Assembly: GCF_051106095.1 (NCBI RefSeq)
Contig: NC_135786.1
Span: 214,341,001-214,405,000, forward strand
Length of the DNA: 64,000 nt
From: Pogona vitticeps
Lineage: Eukaryota > Chordata > Lepidosauria > Squamata > Agamidae
Reading direction: 5' to 3'
The translations under genes and the position numbers were made by a program. Shown piece by piece: positions 1 through 10,743 of the stretch (positions are counted from its first letter, which is position 1; each line of letters begins with the position of its first letter). The notes beneath the pieces are model-generated. The model did not search any database, was not told the DNA's origin, and saw nothing but the letters and a program-made list of their open reading frames with translations.

Positions 1-1008
1 CCACAGATTCTGTAGAAAGTACTTTGCCAGATAAGATTTAGTCCAGCCCACATACTGACCATCTTGACCATCTTAAATACCCCTGCTCAAGCTACTTAAA
101 TACCCTTGCTTGAGCTACTGAGCTCAAACAAGGCCACTTGTGCTCAGTAGCTCTTACTTCCAAAACCTACGTTTTTATGAACATAGAAACAGACTATGAG
201 TCTCATTCTTGCTTTATTCCATTTATTTATTTATTTTCAACTGGGAAACTGAGAAACTCATAACACTTACTCAAATGCTAACTATGGTGATCTTGAAATT
301 ATAAATCACCGGGGAATGTAGTCTGACAACGTTAATATTGCAAGATGCAGTCAGATTCGTGGAACCCTGTCCACCACTCCCAGGCTTTGAAATCATTTGC
401 AGTCATGGATATTTCATGTTTGGTTTTGATGCTGCAAGGACTCCCTCTCTAATGTATTATTTCCCCATCCACCCCAATAGACAAATGTTTTCCAGTGCAT
501 GCTAGTGCTGCCGAAGCATGGGAGATGATGTTACCATTGTAAAAAAGAGAAACTGCCTTTGAAGTGGCTTTTGATGAGATTCTGCTTGATGAGTCTGTGC
601 ATGACACTAACCACAAAGGAAAACTAAACCACAGATTGAAAAGAGAGAGTGGTTGTTATTCTTCTTGTTGTTTTTTTAAAGGCAGAAGCAGCAGCAATCT
701 GAGCACTGGAGGAGTGAGGCATTATTAAAAACTTAAAGTGCTGATCGCAGCTGCACAAATGCTCTGAAGTTTTTCACTCCACGTTTTAAGTTACTCAGAA
801 TTAGTCTTGGATACCCTACATGAAGATATTTTAATGTTAGTATACCTTCCCACGAATCTACACCCTTGAGAACAAAGGCAACCCCCCCCAAGCATTTTGG
901 GGAGGGGGAGACAACAACCCTTGGCTTCTGCAGCTTTTGAGTCGGTGGATCTTTACAAGATGTCTTTTTACATTTTAATAAAGAAGTTGTTTTAAGGGAG
1001 GGGTGGGT
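1..1008. other. unassigned AT-rich sequence
   Basis: No coding frame, repeat end or RNA gene that I recognise. The short minus-strand frame that begins here runs into the palindromic repeat downstream and shows no family resemblance. Confidence 0.5.
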
Positions 1009-1014
1009 AAAACA

Positions 1015-1104
1015 CAGCCCTCCAGATGTTGTTTGACTGTAGTTCCCTTCAACTCTAGGGAGCAAGGCCAATGGGGAGGAATGCAGTCCAACATCTGGAG
1101 GGCT
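1015..1104. repeat. palindromic MITE-like repeat
   Basis: The ends form a perfect 16-nt inverted repeat: AGCCCTCCAGATGTTG at 1015-1030 and its complement at 1089-1104. The inner part holds a weak match to the 'actacaactcccat' core that recurs at 4043, 10060, 15105, 27985, 35956/37294 and 42815. I know this as a very common short interspersed palindrome in squamate genomes, probably a non-autonomous DNA transposon. The superfamily is not clear from these copies. Confidence 0.65.
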
Positions 1105-1118
1105 ACATTTTGCCCATG

Positions 1119-1925
1119 CCTTTTTCAAAGCAATCAGCAGACAGGATCAGCCCTGCCATTAGGCAAAATGAGACAGCTGTCTGAGGCAGCAGATGCTAGT
1201 GGTGTCAGTGGCAGTTCCACATTCATTTCTGCTGAGCTTTTCTTTAACTTATTCCCCTCTCTTGAAAGGCAGGGCTGGGTGTGCCACAAGGGCTTGCCCA
1301 CACCTCTTAGATTAGCCCGTTGCCCATAGAGAATGTTGTTGAGTTGCCATTGTTCGCACAGGTTGGGGCACAACAGCAAATCCAATTGGCTTCTATATGT
1401 AGAACAGGAGGCAGAATTTTTTGGGCTGGCTCTGTTCAGTGAAACATTGAGATGACAAGGAATCCTCCACGTAACAAAGCTTAAGGCTCAAAGTATGTAG
1501 ATATTATAGAGATAGTATAATCAGATCATCAAAATAAGCAGCAATTTCTCAAGGGTTAGAATGCCATCTGATCACAATGCCATGAGCTTTTCTAATCTCT
1601 TGTATCGGGTACATTAGCATGCCTAATTTTTTCCCCTGGTTGGCCATCAAGAATTAAACAATTGTTCTTTCTCTCACATTTGCACTCTTTTTATTTTAGT
1701 TCTCAGACAGATGCTTTGAAGGGACTGTGTAGTTGAAACACTAATGTGTTTTCTTCTTCTAACGATGCATTAATCGATTGGGGGTAATAACCTTTACTGG
1801 AACACAATAAAACATAATCAGCAAGTAAGTTTTATAGTCCTGCAGGACTCTTCATTAAGCTGAGTTATAGACAGTAGCTGTAATATCTGATTTGACCCGG
1901 ATTTTTTGTGTGCACTTTTAGTTTA
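1119..1925. other. unassigned AT-rich sequence
   Basis: No gene or repeat boundary recognised. Frames at 1003-1385 on both strands overlap each other and have no recognisable domain. Confidence 0.45.
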
Positions 1926-2030
1926 GGAAGTGTTTCATTTGCCTGACGAAGTGGACTTGTCCCTGAAAGTTCACATCTAAAAAGAGAAAAGTTAGTCTTC
2001 AAGGTGCTGTCATGTTTTTGTCTTTTTTTG
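1926..2030 (+). mobile_element. Penelope-like element 3' end, decayed
   Basis: The stretch carries CTGACGA (1943-1949), a GTGGAC arm and GAAA (1965-1968), followed by a 'gttagtcttcaaggtgct' run. This is the layout of the very common reptile repeat end with a 'ctgaagaagtgggctttagcccacgaaagctt' body and a 'gtctttaaggtgccac' tail, which I attribute to the 3' part of PLEs. The central stem is partly eroded here. No coding part is attached. Confidence 0.55.
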
Positions 2031-2303
2031 CATTTTATTTTTATTTTTACTTTTTACTTCTATTTTGCCTTTACCTATATTGTTTAGGAAGGCCTTTTTA
2101 CTGAAGTGAGAACCAAATGGGGAAAAAAGTGATTTCAGATTATTAGCAATCAATTATTTTGTGGCTTCACATATATGTAGAACAGACAGTCTACATAAAA
2201 ATTTTATAATATTGCCCGCACAGACATATGCTCCACAGGCACTGGGTAACATGTTGAGCTCTATGTATCAGCTTAAAGCAGGAAGGTTTCAGAAGTCCAT
2301 ATA
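2031..2303. other. unassigned T-rich sequence
   Basis: T-rich non-coding sequence between a PLE end and a MITE. Nothing recognised. Confidence 0.45.
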
Positions 2304-2740
2304 CAGTGGTGCCTCGCATAGCAACGTTAATTTGTGCAGCAAAAATCGCTGCTAAGCGATTTCGTCGCTATGCGATTAAAAAAAGCCCGTAGAAATGCAT
2401 TAAAACCTGTTTAATGCGTTCCTATGGGCAAAAAACTGACCTTAAAGCGAAGATCCTCCATACGGCGGCCATTTTTGCTGCCTCTTAAACGAGGAGTCCA
2501 TGCGAAAACAGAGCAGGCAGCCATTTTTTTTACCCAGCGGCCATTTTGGAACTGCCGATCAGCTGTTAAAAAATCATCGCTTTGCGATGATCAGTAAGCG
2601 AAACAGGGAAACGATCATCGCAAAGCAAAAAAAAAAAACCATTTAAAACATTGCAATGCGATCGCTTTTGCGATTGCAAAATCTTCATCACTATGCGGTT
2701 TCGTCGCTAAACGGAGCACCCGTTAAGCAAGGCACCACTG
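2304..2740 (+). mobile_element. Tigger-type MITE, both ends present
   Basis: The element starts CAGTGGTGCCTCGC and ends with the complementary GCAAGGCACCACTG, flanked on both sides by TA (2302-2303 and 2741-2742). That is the mark of Tc1/mariner-pogo transposition. Its inside is rich in 'cgctatgcg', 'gcgatc' and 'gcggccattttg' motifs, as in non-autonomous Tigger families. It is 437 bp long and has no transposase. Relatives lie at 5681, 19078, 44796 and 55696. Confidence 0.85.
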
Positions 2741-2868
2741 TACATGCCTCAACCCAAAGGTCCCTAAGCACACTCTATGTCCAGTGTTCACCATTGAGCA
2801 CAGAGGTCTTAAGGAAAATGCTGAGTGCATAAAGCTTAGTCACATTAAATATCTTGACCTCTACGTTC

Positions 2869-3500
2869 AAGGAGCTTTGTGGTTAAACTGTAGTTTTGCA
2901 GTCAAAACTGTGCTCACAGTCAGTGTTCAGTCCCAATGGATTCTGGCAGCCAGCTCAAGGTTGACTCAGCCTTCAGTCCTTCCGAGTTTCATAAATTGAG
3001 TTCCTAGCTTGCTGGGGGTGCAATGTATAGCCTGTATAATTAAATTGTAAACCATCCAGGTAGGTGGGGCTCATCAGCCTTGGAAGGCAGCCCACCTAGG
3101 AGAAGGAAAACTCCAATTTCAAACCTCCACTGCCAATTTCAAACCTCCACTCATGGAAAAGGCTTCAGGAGTTAACCTCGAGGCAAAATCCAGAGCTGGA
3201 GTTCCGAAGGCAGTCCATGTCGTTCTGCCAACTCCTACGACGTTGTTGGAACCAGTTGTATTGGCTCTTGCCTTTCCATTGGACCATTTCAGCGACGTGG
3301 AGAGGAGGGATCTGCTGCTTGGGTAACAGCCTATCCTCCATATTACTCTACCCAGGCTTCGTGCTCTGGAGAGGACACTCCTCGATTCAGAGCATGTTAC
3401 CATATTCTCTTGAGACTGAAGGATGCCTATGGGGGGAAAACCATCCAGAGAGTGCTTTAAGCACCATGGGGTGGTACATGCTGCATCCTTTACAGTCTCT
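2869..3500 (+). mobile_element. tRNA-headed SINE split by a younger retroposon
   Basis: The left part (2869-3049) reads like the other copies at 15440, 17586, 28212 and 28652: a tRNA-like head with 'ctgcagccaaaactgtgctca', then 'agctcaaggttgactcagcctt', 'taccagcttgctgggg' and a 'gcctgtataattaaattgtaaacc' tail. The rest of the tail ('agagtgctttaagcaccatggggtggtaca') resumes at about 3449, after a 378-bp insert at 3060-3437. The two halves join cleanly when the insert and its target duplication are removed. Confidence 0.8.
3060..3437 (+). mobile_element. non-autonomous retroposon sharing a LINE 3' tail
   Basis: The insert is flanked by a perfect 11-bp duplication, AAACCATCCAG, at 3049-3059 and 3438-3448, which fits target-primed reverse transcription into the older SINE. 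The body ('taggtggggctcatcagcc', 'ggcttcaggagttaacctc', 'cattggaccatttcagc') is nearly the same as 47622-47995. The last roughly 40 bases ('ttaccat...gagactgaaggatgcctat') match the 3' end of the RTE-like LINE at 37665-38495 and of its minus-strand copy at 62446. It has no long open frame. It could be a SINE-like parasite of that LINE or an internally deleted LINE copy (5' UTR joined to 3' end). Confidence 0.75.
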
Positions 3501-4042
3501 CTGTTTCATTCTCAGTGTAAATGAATCTAGAAAAACTAGGTTGCAATAATATTTGCCTCAGAATCTGTGTTTTATCTTAAAGTATCAATGAAAGCTACTC
3601 TAGACTTCACCACATATGTTAAGATATGTTAAGAGCATTTTTATCTCAATAAATGTATATAGTAGTCATTATTTTCAATCTGATCCACAGCTCCCAGCAG
3701 ACCTACACATGTGCTTTGCAGCACCAAAGCCATATTTCTTAACCGTTTTCCACACGTGTAGCTACTTTCATCTCTTTCCCTTAAAGCTTTTGCTATTCAC
3801 CTTTTAAATTATGCAGATGTTGAGGGGATTATGAAAAGAAAAAGGTGCTATTTCATGCCTTTGCATGACTGTGGTGTGAAAAAATGTGCATACGCAAGCA
3901 CATTTCAGTCAGGCACCAGTATGATGTATATTATTGCTGTGATACAAACATTAAAAACTGCTTTGCTGGAAGAGACCAGTGTTCTGCTTCCAAAAGCATT
4001 GAGCAGATGCTTCTAGAATAGTTCCCCCCCAGGGCAAACCAT
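3501..4042. other. unassigned AT-rich sequence
   Basis: Nothing recognised. Short frames (3616-3807, 3831-4016) have no domain or family resemblance. Confidence 0.45.
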
Positions 4043-4125
4043 TCCAGATGTTTTAGACTACAAATCCCATCACCACTGACTAATTAGGGATGGGGTTAAG
4101 TGGATTGGTGTCCAAAACATCTGGA
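4043..4125. repeat. palindromic MITE-like repeat
   Basis: TCCAGATGTTTT at 4043-4054 is the exact complement of AAAACATCTGGA at 4114-4125. The core 'agactacaaatcccatcacc' matches the family described at 1015. Confidence 0.7.
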
Positions 4126-5680
4126 AGGACCCCTTCAGATATCCCAGCTCCTTTCTCCTTCTTCCTGTGTCTTCCCTTTGTAGAAGTTTTAACTGCTTAA
4201 TTCTTTTGACTAGGGACTTGTCCTCTTCTGCCATGCAAAGCACCCTAACATCTCATAAAGAAACAAAGGGAGAACCACACTATCTCAGGAGTGAATATTT
4301 TGTCCACTGTCATTTCTACATTTGCATGAGAAACTGGACTAAAGAGAAAAAAGCCTGTTTGCCTGCTTTAGCCCTTTGTAAACTGAAAAAGCTGGAACAA
4401 GTATTGCTTTTCCTTGTAGCAAAGCAAACTGGGGCAAAGGAGCAGCACACACTTCCCCTGATACATATTAGAGATAATTAACTTAATACAGAACACATCT
4501 AAATAGATCTTTTTGCCCCATTTTTAAAAAAACCCATAAGAGTCGTATTTAAGCTGTAAATTAACAGTGCTTGTGCATGCAATTTTATTTTTCTTCACAG
4601 TTGCCAGATGGTGTGGAGCAGATGATTCTTCACTAAATAGGGGCTGAATGTTGAACAGCTGAGGACAGAGGAGTGTAAAGAGCATTCTTTACCACTGCTG
4701 CTCTTTTTATCCTTGACTAAAAGCACCGGCTGCCCATTTGATCCCAGCATTGAGCTACCATAACCTGGAGACCAATCCTTCCTTCCTTCTTTGACTCATT
4801 GCCTAAGGCAGCTGCCAGCACTGGTATGAGGGGAGGTGGGTTTTCCTCTCATTGTCTTCACTTGTTGTTCAAGAAATGTTCCAGGAGATAATTGCACACC
4901 CAAAGGCTGTAACACCATCCCAAAAACAAATTGTAACTGAATGGTGGAGCTCTGCTGTGGGCTGCAGTCCTAGGACATGATCCTTCTGGGAAGAAGGCCA
5001 AGGCATTCTGCTGGTGTCATCTCTCCAGAGAATCCACATCTGGCCACGAGAAAGAGCTGGAGATAAAAACTGTGTGGGTATCAGGCTTGCTTTGGGTCAT
5101 GTACAAACATGATGTAATTTCCCCCATGCAAACAAATTCAGTTTGTTGTCACTTGGCAACTCTGAGCCTCAATGCTGCCCGAGGACTGATTATCCTCTTA
5201 ATGAGGAAGTACTTTTATTTAAGCTTCTCCACGGTCTGCTTTGGAGTCCTGAAACAAAGAGACAACTCTTTTCCTGTTGCAGACACAAGAAGCACGGCAA
5301 GTTGGATAGACTCACTCTACAGCTATTCTGTAGAACAAAGAGTACTCTGTATTCTATGCTCATCCTGGACAGAGGTACCTAAGGTTTGAAACTAGCACTT
5401 ATTCCAGCCAAAAATGGATTTCCTTATTAATATGGGCAGAATCGTGGGGGCCTAGGAGAGTGGCTGCACCTAGAGTTGACTTATCAGCAGGGTTGTGGAG
5501 GTTTCTTCTCCTTTTCTGGAGCATTAAATCAAACAGTTGGAAGCCATCCTGGAGATATTGTAGCTCATGAACAATGCAAGATCTAGCCAGAGCATGGGTC
5601 ACCATCCCATCTTTGTTTAAATGCCTTCACCAAAAACAGAGCCCATCACTTCTCAGCGACACTCACAGTCTTTTCTGTTA
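4126..5680. other. unassigned sequence
   Basis: No recognisable gene or mobile element. Overlapping frames at 5072-5389 lie in different phases of the same strand and show no domain. A stretch at 5405-5600 is GC-richer and may be an old repeat that I cannot name. Confidence 0.4.
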
Positions 5681-5940
5681 CAGTGAACCCTTGACTTACA
5701 GACAGCTTGACTTACAGACTTTTTGAGTTACAGACTTCTCTGGCCGCAAAATTTAGGTTTGACTTGCAGACTGAGATTTGACTTACAGACCAGAAAAAGC
5801 CAAAATGGAACAAAAACGGCCTGTTACGGGATTAATCGGTTTTCAATGCACTGTAGGTCAATGGAGACTTGACTTACGGACTTTTTGACTCAAGAACCGC
5901 CTTCCAATACGGATTAAGTTCTCAAGTCAAGACCCCACTG
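5681..5940 (+). mobile_element. Tigger-type MITE, second subfamily
   Basis: It begins CAGTGAACCCTTGACTTAC and ends AAGTCAAGACCCCACTG, flanked by TA at 5679-5680 and 5941-5942. The inside repeats 'gacttacagac' and 'ttgacttacggac'. It is 260 bp with no coding capacity. The terminal CAGTG..CC and the 'ttcaatgca' centre relate it to the other Tigger-type MITEs here, but the subterminal words differ ('gacttacagac' instead of 'cgctatgcg'). Confidence 0.8.
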
Positions 5941-5942
5941 TA

Positions 5943-7340
5943 GTCATTTTCTCTTAATGTTTAACCAAAATGCAATCGTTTGAGATTTTCCCCCATTTGC
6001 TGTAATCCTTCTCTCTGGAGCAGCAAAGAATAATTTCTCGTGTGCTGCTTGTGACCTGAGTAAAGTGGTTCCTCATAATCTTTGCTTTCCCTGAACATAC
6101 ACATCTCTTTCAACCATTTGTCACAGGACTTGCTGACTTTTCTGGACATGCTCTACTTTTTCAATGCCCTTTAAACATACATATCTGCTGCATTAGAATA
6201 GCAATCCAGTTGCAGCCTTATTAAAAGAGACAAGAACGGCACTTACGACATGGCCTAAATCTGATTGTTCGCTCCAGCTGGAGCAGATCAACAATGGGAG
6301 ATGGCTAAGTTAACACTTAGGTATGTTCCAATAATTCAATGGGTTTGCTCTAGTGGGGACAAACAACTGGATTTCTGTGGTCTATGTTTCTGTAGTAAAG
6401 TGAGGTGATTTTTAAAAAGTCAATGTTTTTACTGCTCCTGGGGGGGAAATAGTCTGCTCTAAAAACAGTAGTAGGAAAAATATTAATTTCCTCGTTAAAG
6501 GATGGGGTTTGAATCACATGTTGATAAATCTTACCCCAATGCAGGTGGCTAAATTCAACCAAGTGTGTTATCCTTGGTTCCCATTTAAGATCATTCACCC
6601 CATTTCAGTATATAAATCTAAAACCATGTTTTTAAGAAAAAAAATTATGTCTTAAATTGGGAATCTCATTTCAGTATGCCCAGATAGACGTTCTTCCCTT
6701 CATAGAGAAGGTATGTAGAGACCATTCACCAGAAGGCATGTGGAATAAATTTAGATTTGGATTGTTCTACTAACCTCCCCTCCTATGTGTGTGTGAAAAT
6801 AGCCAATGTCATTATTCTTGTTTTAGTGAGAATGAGATAAGTAATGCATGTGTTTGTATGTATGAGTAATATGTACTGATTATTTCAAAATATAATTTTG
6901 AAGGAATGATTGTGACAAAAAATTTTTTTTGCCATTTCTGACCACTTTTTGTATTTTAAAATGGTTTTTGAAAACCTCATTTTAAAAGTACTGTAGTTTC
7001 AATATGATGTTGAGAATCCTCTTGGGAATTTCCTCTGGAGTAAGTAAAGTTATGCACATTGCAGATAATTAACAAGCTGCCAGTCATGAGACCAGTTGCG
7101 TGTCAGTACCATGACTGAACACGTGACCATACACATGAATGGCACCATATTAATTAGCTACAATTTGACATTGTGACTTATACAGTTTCCCTTACTCTAG
7201 AATAAATCCCAAGAAGACTGGGCATTATTTTTCGACAGGAAACAACTAGTAATGGAAATGGATTTTTAAAAATGAAGTAATATCAGTGTCTTAGCTTATA
7301 AAGTAACATTTCCAAACTTCGTTTAGCCTATATGAATAAT
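5943..7340. other. unassigned AT-rich sequence
   Basis: No gene or repeat end recognised. Poly-A and poly-T runs and a short AT-rich stretch only. Confidence 0.4.
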
Positions 7341-7344
7341 AACC

Positions 7345-7453
7345 TTTGAACTGCAGAGCTGGAAGTTCTCTCTCAAGGAGGCGCAGTGGGGAATTGAACT
7401 CCCAGCCTCTAGCTCCACAACCAGAGACCTAAGCCACTGAGCTATCCAGCAGG
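7345..7453 (-). mobile_element. tRNA-headed SINE, type B
   Basis: Read on the minus strand, the head is 'ctgctggatagctcagtggcttaggtc' with an A-box-like TAGCTCAGTGG. A B-box-like 'gggagttcaattcccc' follows, then a short tail containing 'ttccagctctgcag'. Same family as 27405, 41156 and 63425. The tail resembles the CR1-type ending 'ccttccagctctac'. Confidence 0.75.
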
Positions 7454-7514
7454 TAGAAGCTTATTGCTTTCCTGTAGATGTAGCCTTGTTCATCCTAGAG
7501 TCTGGTATTTGAAA

Positions 7515-7630
7515 CTAGGCAGTGGGCTTTCTGATTTATGAAAGCTTATGCCACAAAATATAGGATAATCTTCAAGGTGCTAGTGGAATCTGCTGTGTCT
7601 ACAAAACAGATGAACATGGCTACCTTTGTG
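7515..7630 (+). mobile_element. Penelope-like element 3' end, decayed
   Basis: The words 'agtgggctttctg', 'gaaagcttatgccacaaaata' and 'cttcaaggtgctagtgg' follow in the usual order of the reptile PLE end. The pairing stem has decayed, although the GAAAGCTTATGCC block is intact. No coding part is seen. Confidence 0.6.
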
Positions 7631-7639
7631 GAGTTTAGT

Positions 7640-9499
7640 TTGCAGACTCAGGAGTTAAAAATCATGGCTCATCTGCTGGAAGAGCCATAGCAAAACTTGG
7701 TCTCCCTGGAATTCAGCAATAGATAGATATATTTATGAAGTATAAAGTCAAATGAGTTGTTGGTGGCAAAGACCTCTTCCCAAAATGTAATAATGGAAAA
7801 TTCCCTTCAAGAACTGGTGTTTAGACCTCACAAAAATGCGCAGCAAATTGCACTGTGATTTATTTGTCAATGTCTTTATAGGCTGGGCGTTACTTTACCC
7901 CACAGCTGGAGTCAATTTTTAATATTTAAGATGGAAAGAAAGCAAAACCTAAACACATACAGATTTGTCTGTTTTAGATTGTGCTTTCCCCAAACATTAC
8001 AGTTTAGAACTGAACCCTGTGAATAGGTTTGGGGTGGGTGGATGGGAGGGGGCAACCGCCACCCCAACTGCGACTGGACAGATGATATCGAAAGACTTTC
8101 TCAATAGCATTTTATCTGATCTGATTCTTCAGAGGTCAAGATATTGCCTTTGCATTGTTCCTCTTTCCTGCAGAAAAGCGACAGGCATCACATGCGTTTT
8201 GTCTTCCACATCCAGCCTCCTGTGGGGCAAACACTGAACACACTAGGTGTGGCACAATGAATCGTGTTTAAAAGTCAGCGGTCATCTGAACAACGGCCAA
8301 AGGAATAGATTCTTGGGGGAGGGGGAAGAGTTAGGTGGCAGTGTTGATTTACATCAGTCTTGAATCACACACAATTGGAACAATTGCTATAGCATCGTAC
8401 AGCAAGAAACTCTTCCAGTGCCCTTCAATGTTTCTTGCTTAGCCAGCAGATGTAAAGAGTATAACAATTCCACTGACAAACAGATCCAACTGGAAGGCTC
8501 GAATTACATCCAGAATGAAAGAATCAGCTTTTGGTGATTTATTCCCATCAGCATTTATAAAAAGGTCAAGGCTGATCTGAAACCTGGGACAGTGGGGTCC
8601 CATGCACAGCTTTTAGCAGAACTTGGAAACTTACTTTTCAAAGCTAGTTTGTTCCAGTTCTACACTGTAGTGTTTAAAAATTGCTCGTTTTTATTACTCA
8701 TTACAATGTTTAAAAAAGTAACTTGTTCCATTACTCATCCTATTGCTTTTCCTTAATGTTGATAAGAGAATGGTGTAAAACCTGAACAAATCCTGTTTGT
8801 AAAATGCTTTGAAATAGACTTTTAAAAAAACTAACTAGAAATTTTGACACAAGAGTAGATTTATTGCCATTCATTCTGTTATTTTTGAAGGGGAGACTTC
8901 ATTATACTCTGGTTGTAACAATAAACATAAACCACATGGCAAGTGATTATGATAATTGTAATTCATTATCTCTAAACTTTGTTTTCTACTGGTTAGGCTA
9001 GATGCCCCTCCTTTCTCATTCTAAAACCAAGCCAATTCAAATTGTTCAGGTGGGCATATGGGACAATTGTTTATGTGATCGTATCACAGCCAGACACATA
9101 TGGGGATGATCTTCCAAAATGAACTATCTACATCATTCCCCCCTGTCTTGCCTATAGCACAGCAGGGCCTGAACATTACTCTTAAGATGCTACTTATTAA
9201 AGGGGAAAATCCAGTAACTCTTTCAGTTTCCACTCTGTTTTGAATTTACTTTTTATTTTTTAAAAATACACTTGAAACACAAAAATGGTTCCAAATGGCC
9301 AAAGATAATCCTCCAAATGATCTGTCATAAGCAATTATTTTAGGAGCAAAAAGTAACAGCATTCCCAGTTGTTACATTATTTTTGAAAGGTTGGGTAGCA
9401 GTGTTTTTATATAATGTCAAATCTCTTCCAAATTATGACTACCCAAATAGGGCTTTCAAAGAATATGAAATATTCAAGAATTCATTTACCAGTGCCAAT
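7640..9499. other. unassigned, mostly repeat-free sequence
   Basis: No mobile element ends were found. 8070-8290 has higher complexity and balanced composition and could be a conserved non-coding block. The 90-codon frame that covers it has no recognisable domain. Confidence 0.35.
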
Positions 9500-9566
9500 T
9501 CTCAATGACTACACGGGGATTTTAATCCATGTCTTCTGATCCCATGCCCTATCCACACCACACTAG
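9500..9566 (-). mobile_element. MIR-like SINE head
   Basis: On the minus strand it reads 'gtggtgtggatagggcatgggatcagaagacatgg' followed by 'ttaaaatccccgtgtagtca'. This is the usual layout of a MIR-like or tRNA-derived SINE head ('gggttcaaatccccgc'). Short and diverged. Confidence 0.45.
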
Positions 9567-9630
9567 TTCTCAGTACTCTCTTTAAAAAATACATTACAGG
9601 TAGTGGTGTTACTTCTGAAGTGTCAAACCA

Positions 9631-9870
9631 CAGGTTCCAAACCTGGGGGGATCATGACCCCTAAGGGGGGCACAAAGTGTTTTCTGGGAGTCACCAGGCT
9701 TAAACAAACCCCAAACAAACTTTGGGGAGCCTCTCGTAGCTTGTTAAGACAACACTGCTTGTTGGGCCATGCTCAAATTTGGTACAAAACAGTTTTTTAA
9801 CAAAGTTCCTAAATTGTTGGGATGGATACATAAGGAATATCTGTAAATGTCATGAGACCCAGTATTATTT
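9631..9870 (+). mobile_element. hAT-like non-autonomous fragment
   Basis: It begins CAGGTTCCAAACCTGGGGGG and continues 'atcatgacccctaagggggg', the common hAT-Charlie style end in which the first bases fold back on themselves. The right end is not clear. Confidence 0.5.
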
Positions 9871-10059
9871 CATGATGTCCTATACATCTATCAGGAAAAT
9901 AAAGCCACCAATCAGTATTCATGGACATTACAACAAGAAATCCACTACAAAGTAGCTATTGCACAGTCATCTACCTCCTAGTATTGGTCAAAGCAAGGAA
10001 GCATCTCCAGGCTTAGAACAAGAGACAATGTATTCACAACAATTCTTTTATTAAATATC

Positions 10060-10185
10060 CCAGGGCTGGGGAACATGTTGCTCTGCAGATGTTGAAACCC
10101 AATTCCCATCATCATTCATAATTGGTTGCACTGCCTTGGGCTGGTAGGAGGTGCAGTACCATAGGAGCAGATGTTCTCCAGCCAC
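10060..10185. repeat. palindromic MITE-like repeat, diverged
   Basis: 'ggctggggaacatgttgctctgcagatgttg' on the left and 'gagcagatgttctccagcc' on the right are imperfect inverted arms around 'aacccaattcccatcatcattc'. Same family as 1015, more diverged. Confidence 0.6.
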
Positions 10186-10337
10186 AAAATAGATGAAAAC
10201 CAAACAAGTTATTGAGTTGAAGCTATTTGATCACTTGCTACTTGTGTTACTGCTTGTTAGTAGGCACAGTTCATATGGATACTATCTGAAGTGGTAGAGC
10301 CTTCTCACCATTTGCAAGTGTGTTGCTTCTTTAAAAT

Positions 10338-10422
10338 TTGTTGTTGTTGTTGTTTAGTCATTTAGTCGTGCCTGACTCTTCGTGACCCCATGGACCAGAG
10401 CACGCCAGGCCCTCCTGTCTTC
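10338..10422 (-). mobile_element. BovB LINE 3' end
   Basis: 'gttgttgttgttgtttagtc' followed by 'agtcgtgcctgactcttcgtgacc' and 'ccatggaccagagcacgcc' is the BovB 3' end read from its tail. The same words occur at the BovB copy at 35990. The GTT run corresponds to the (AAC)n tail on the element's sense strand. Confidence 0.85.
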
Positions 10423-10743
10423 ATCTTTAAAATAACCCTCATAATGACAATTCATGTCCAAACTTAGCACCTCAAGCCTGGTCTCTAAAGTTTTTTTTTA
10501 TTTTGTTACATGTAGAACAGAATGGTTGCAGAATAAAATGCTTAGCACAGTAAATTGCACTGGAAAAGCTGGATTGAATCAATGAGGATTTGGTGAGTCG
10601 ATTCCTCCATAAGCTCCATTGATTTAAATGGTCCTGCTCTAGTTTGATACTTCAGAATACGAAGTTGCAACTGGAGTAGGCCCATTTGAATCAATGGAAC
10701 TAACAAAGGAGACAAATCACTAGATCTAAACTGATTCAATGGG

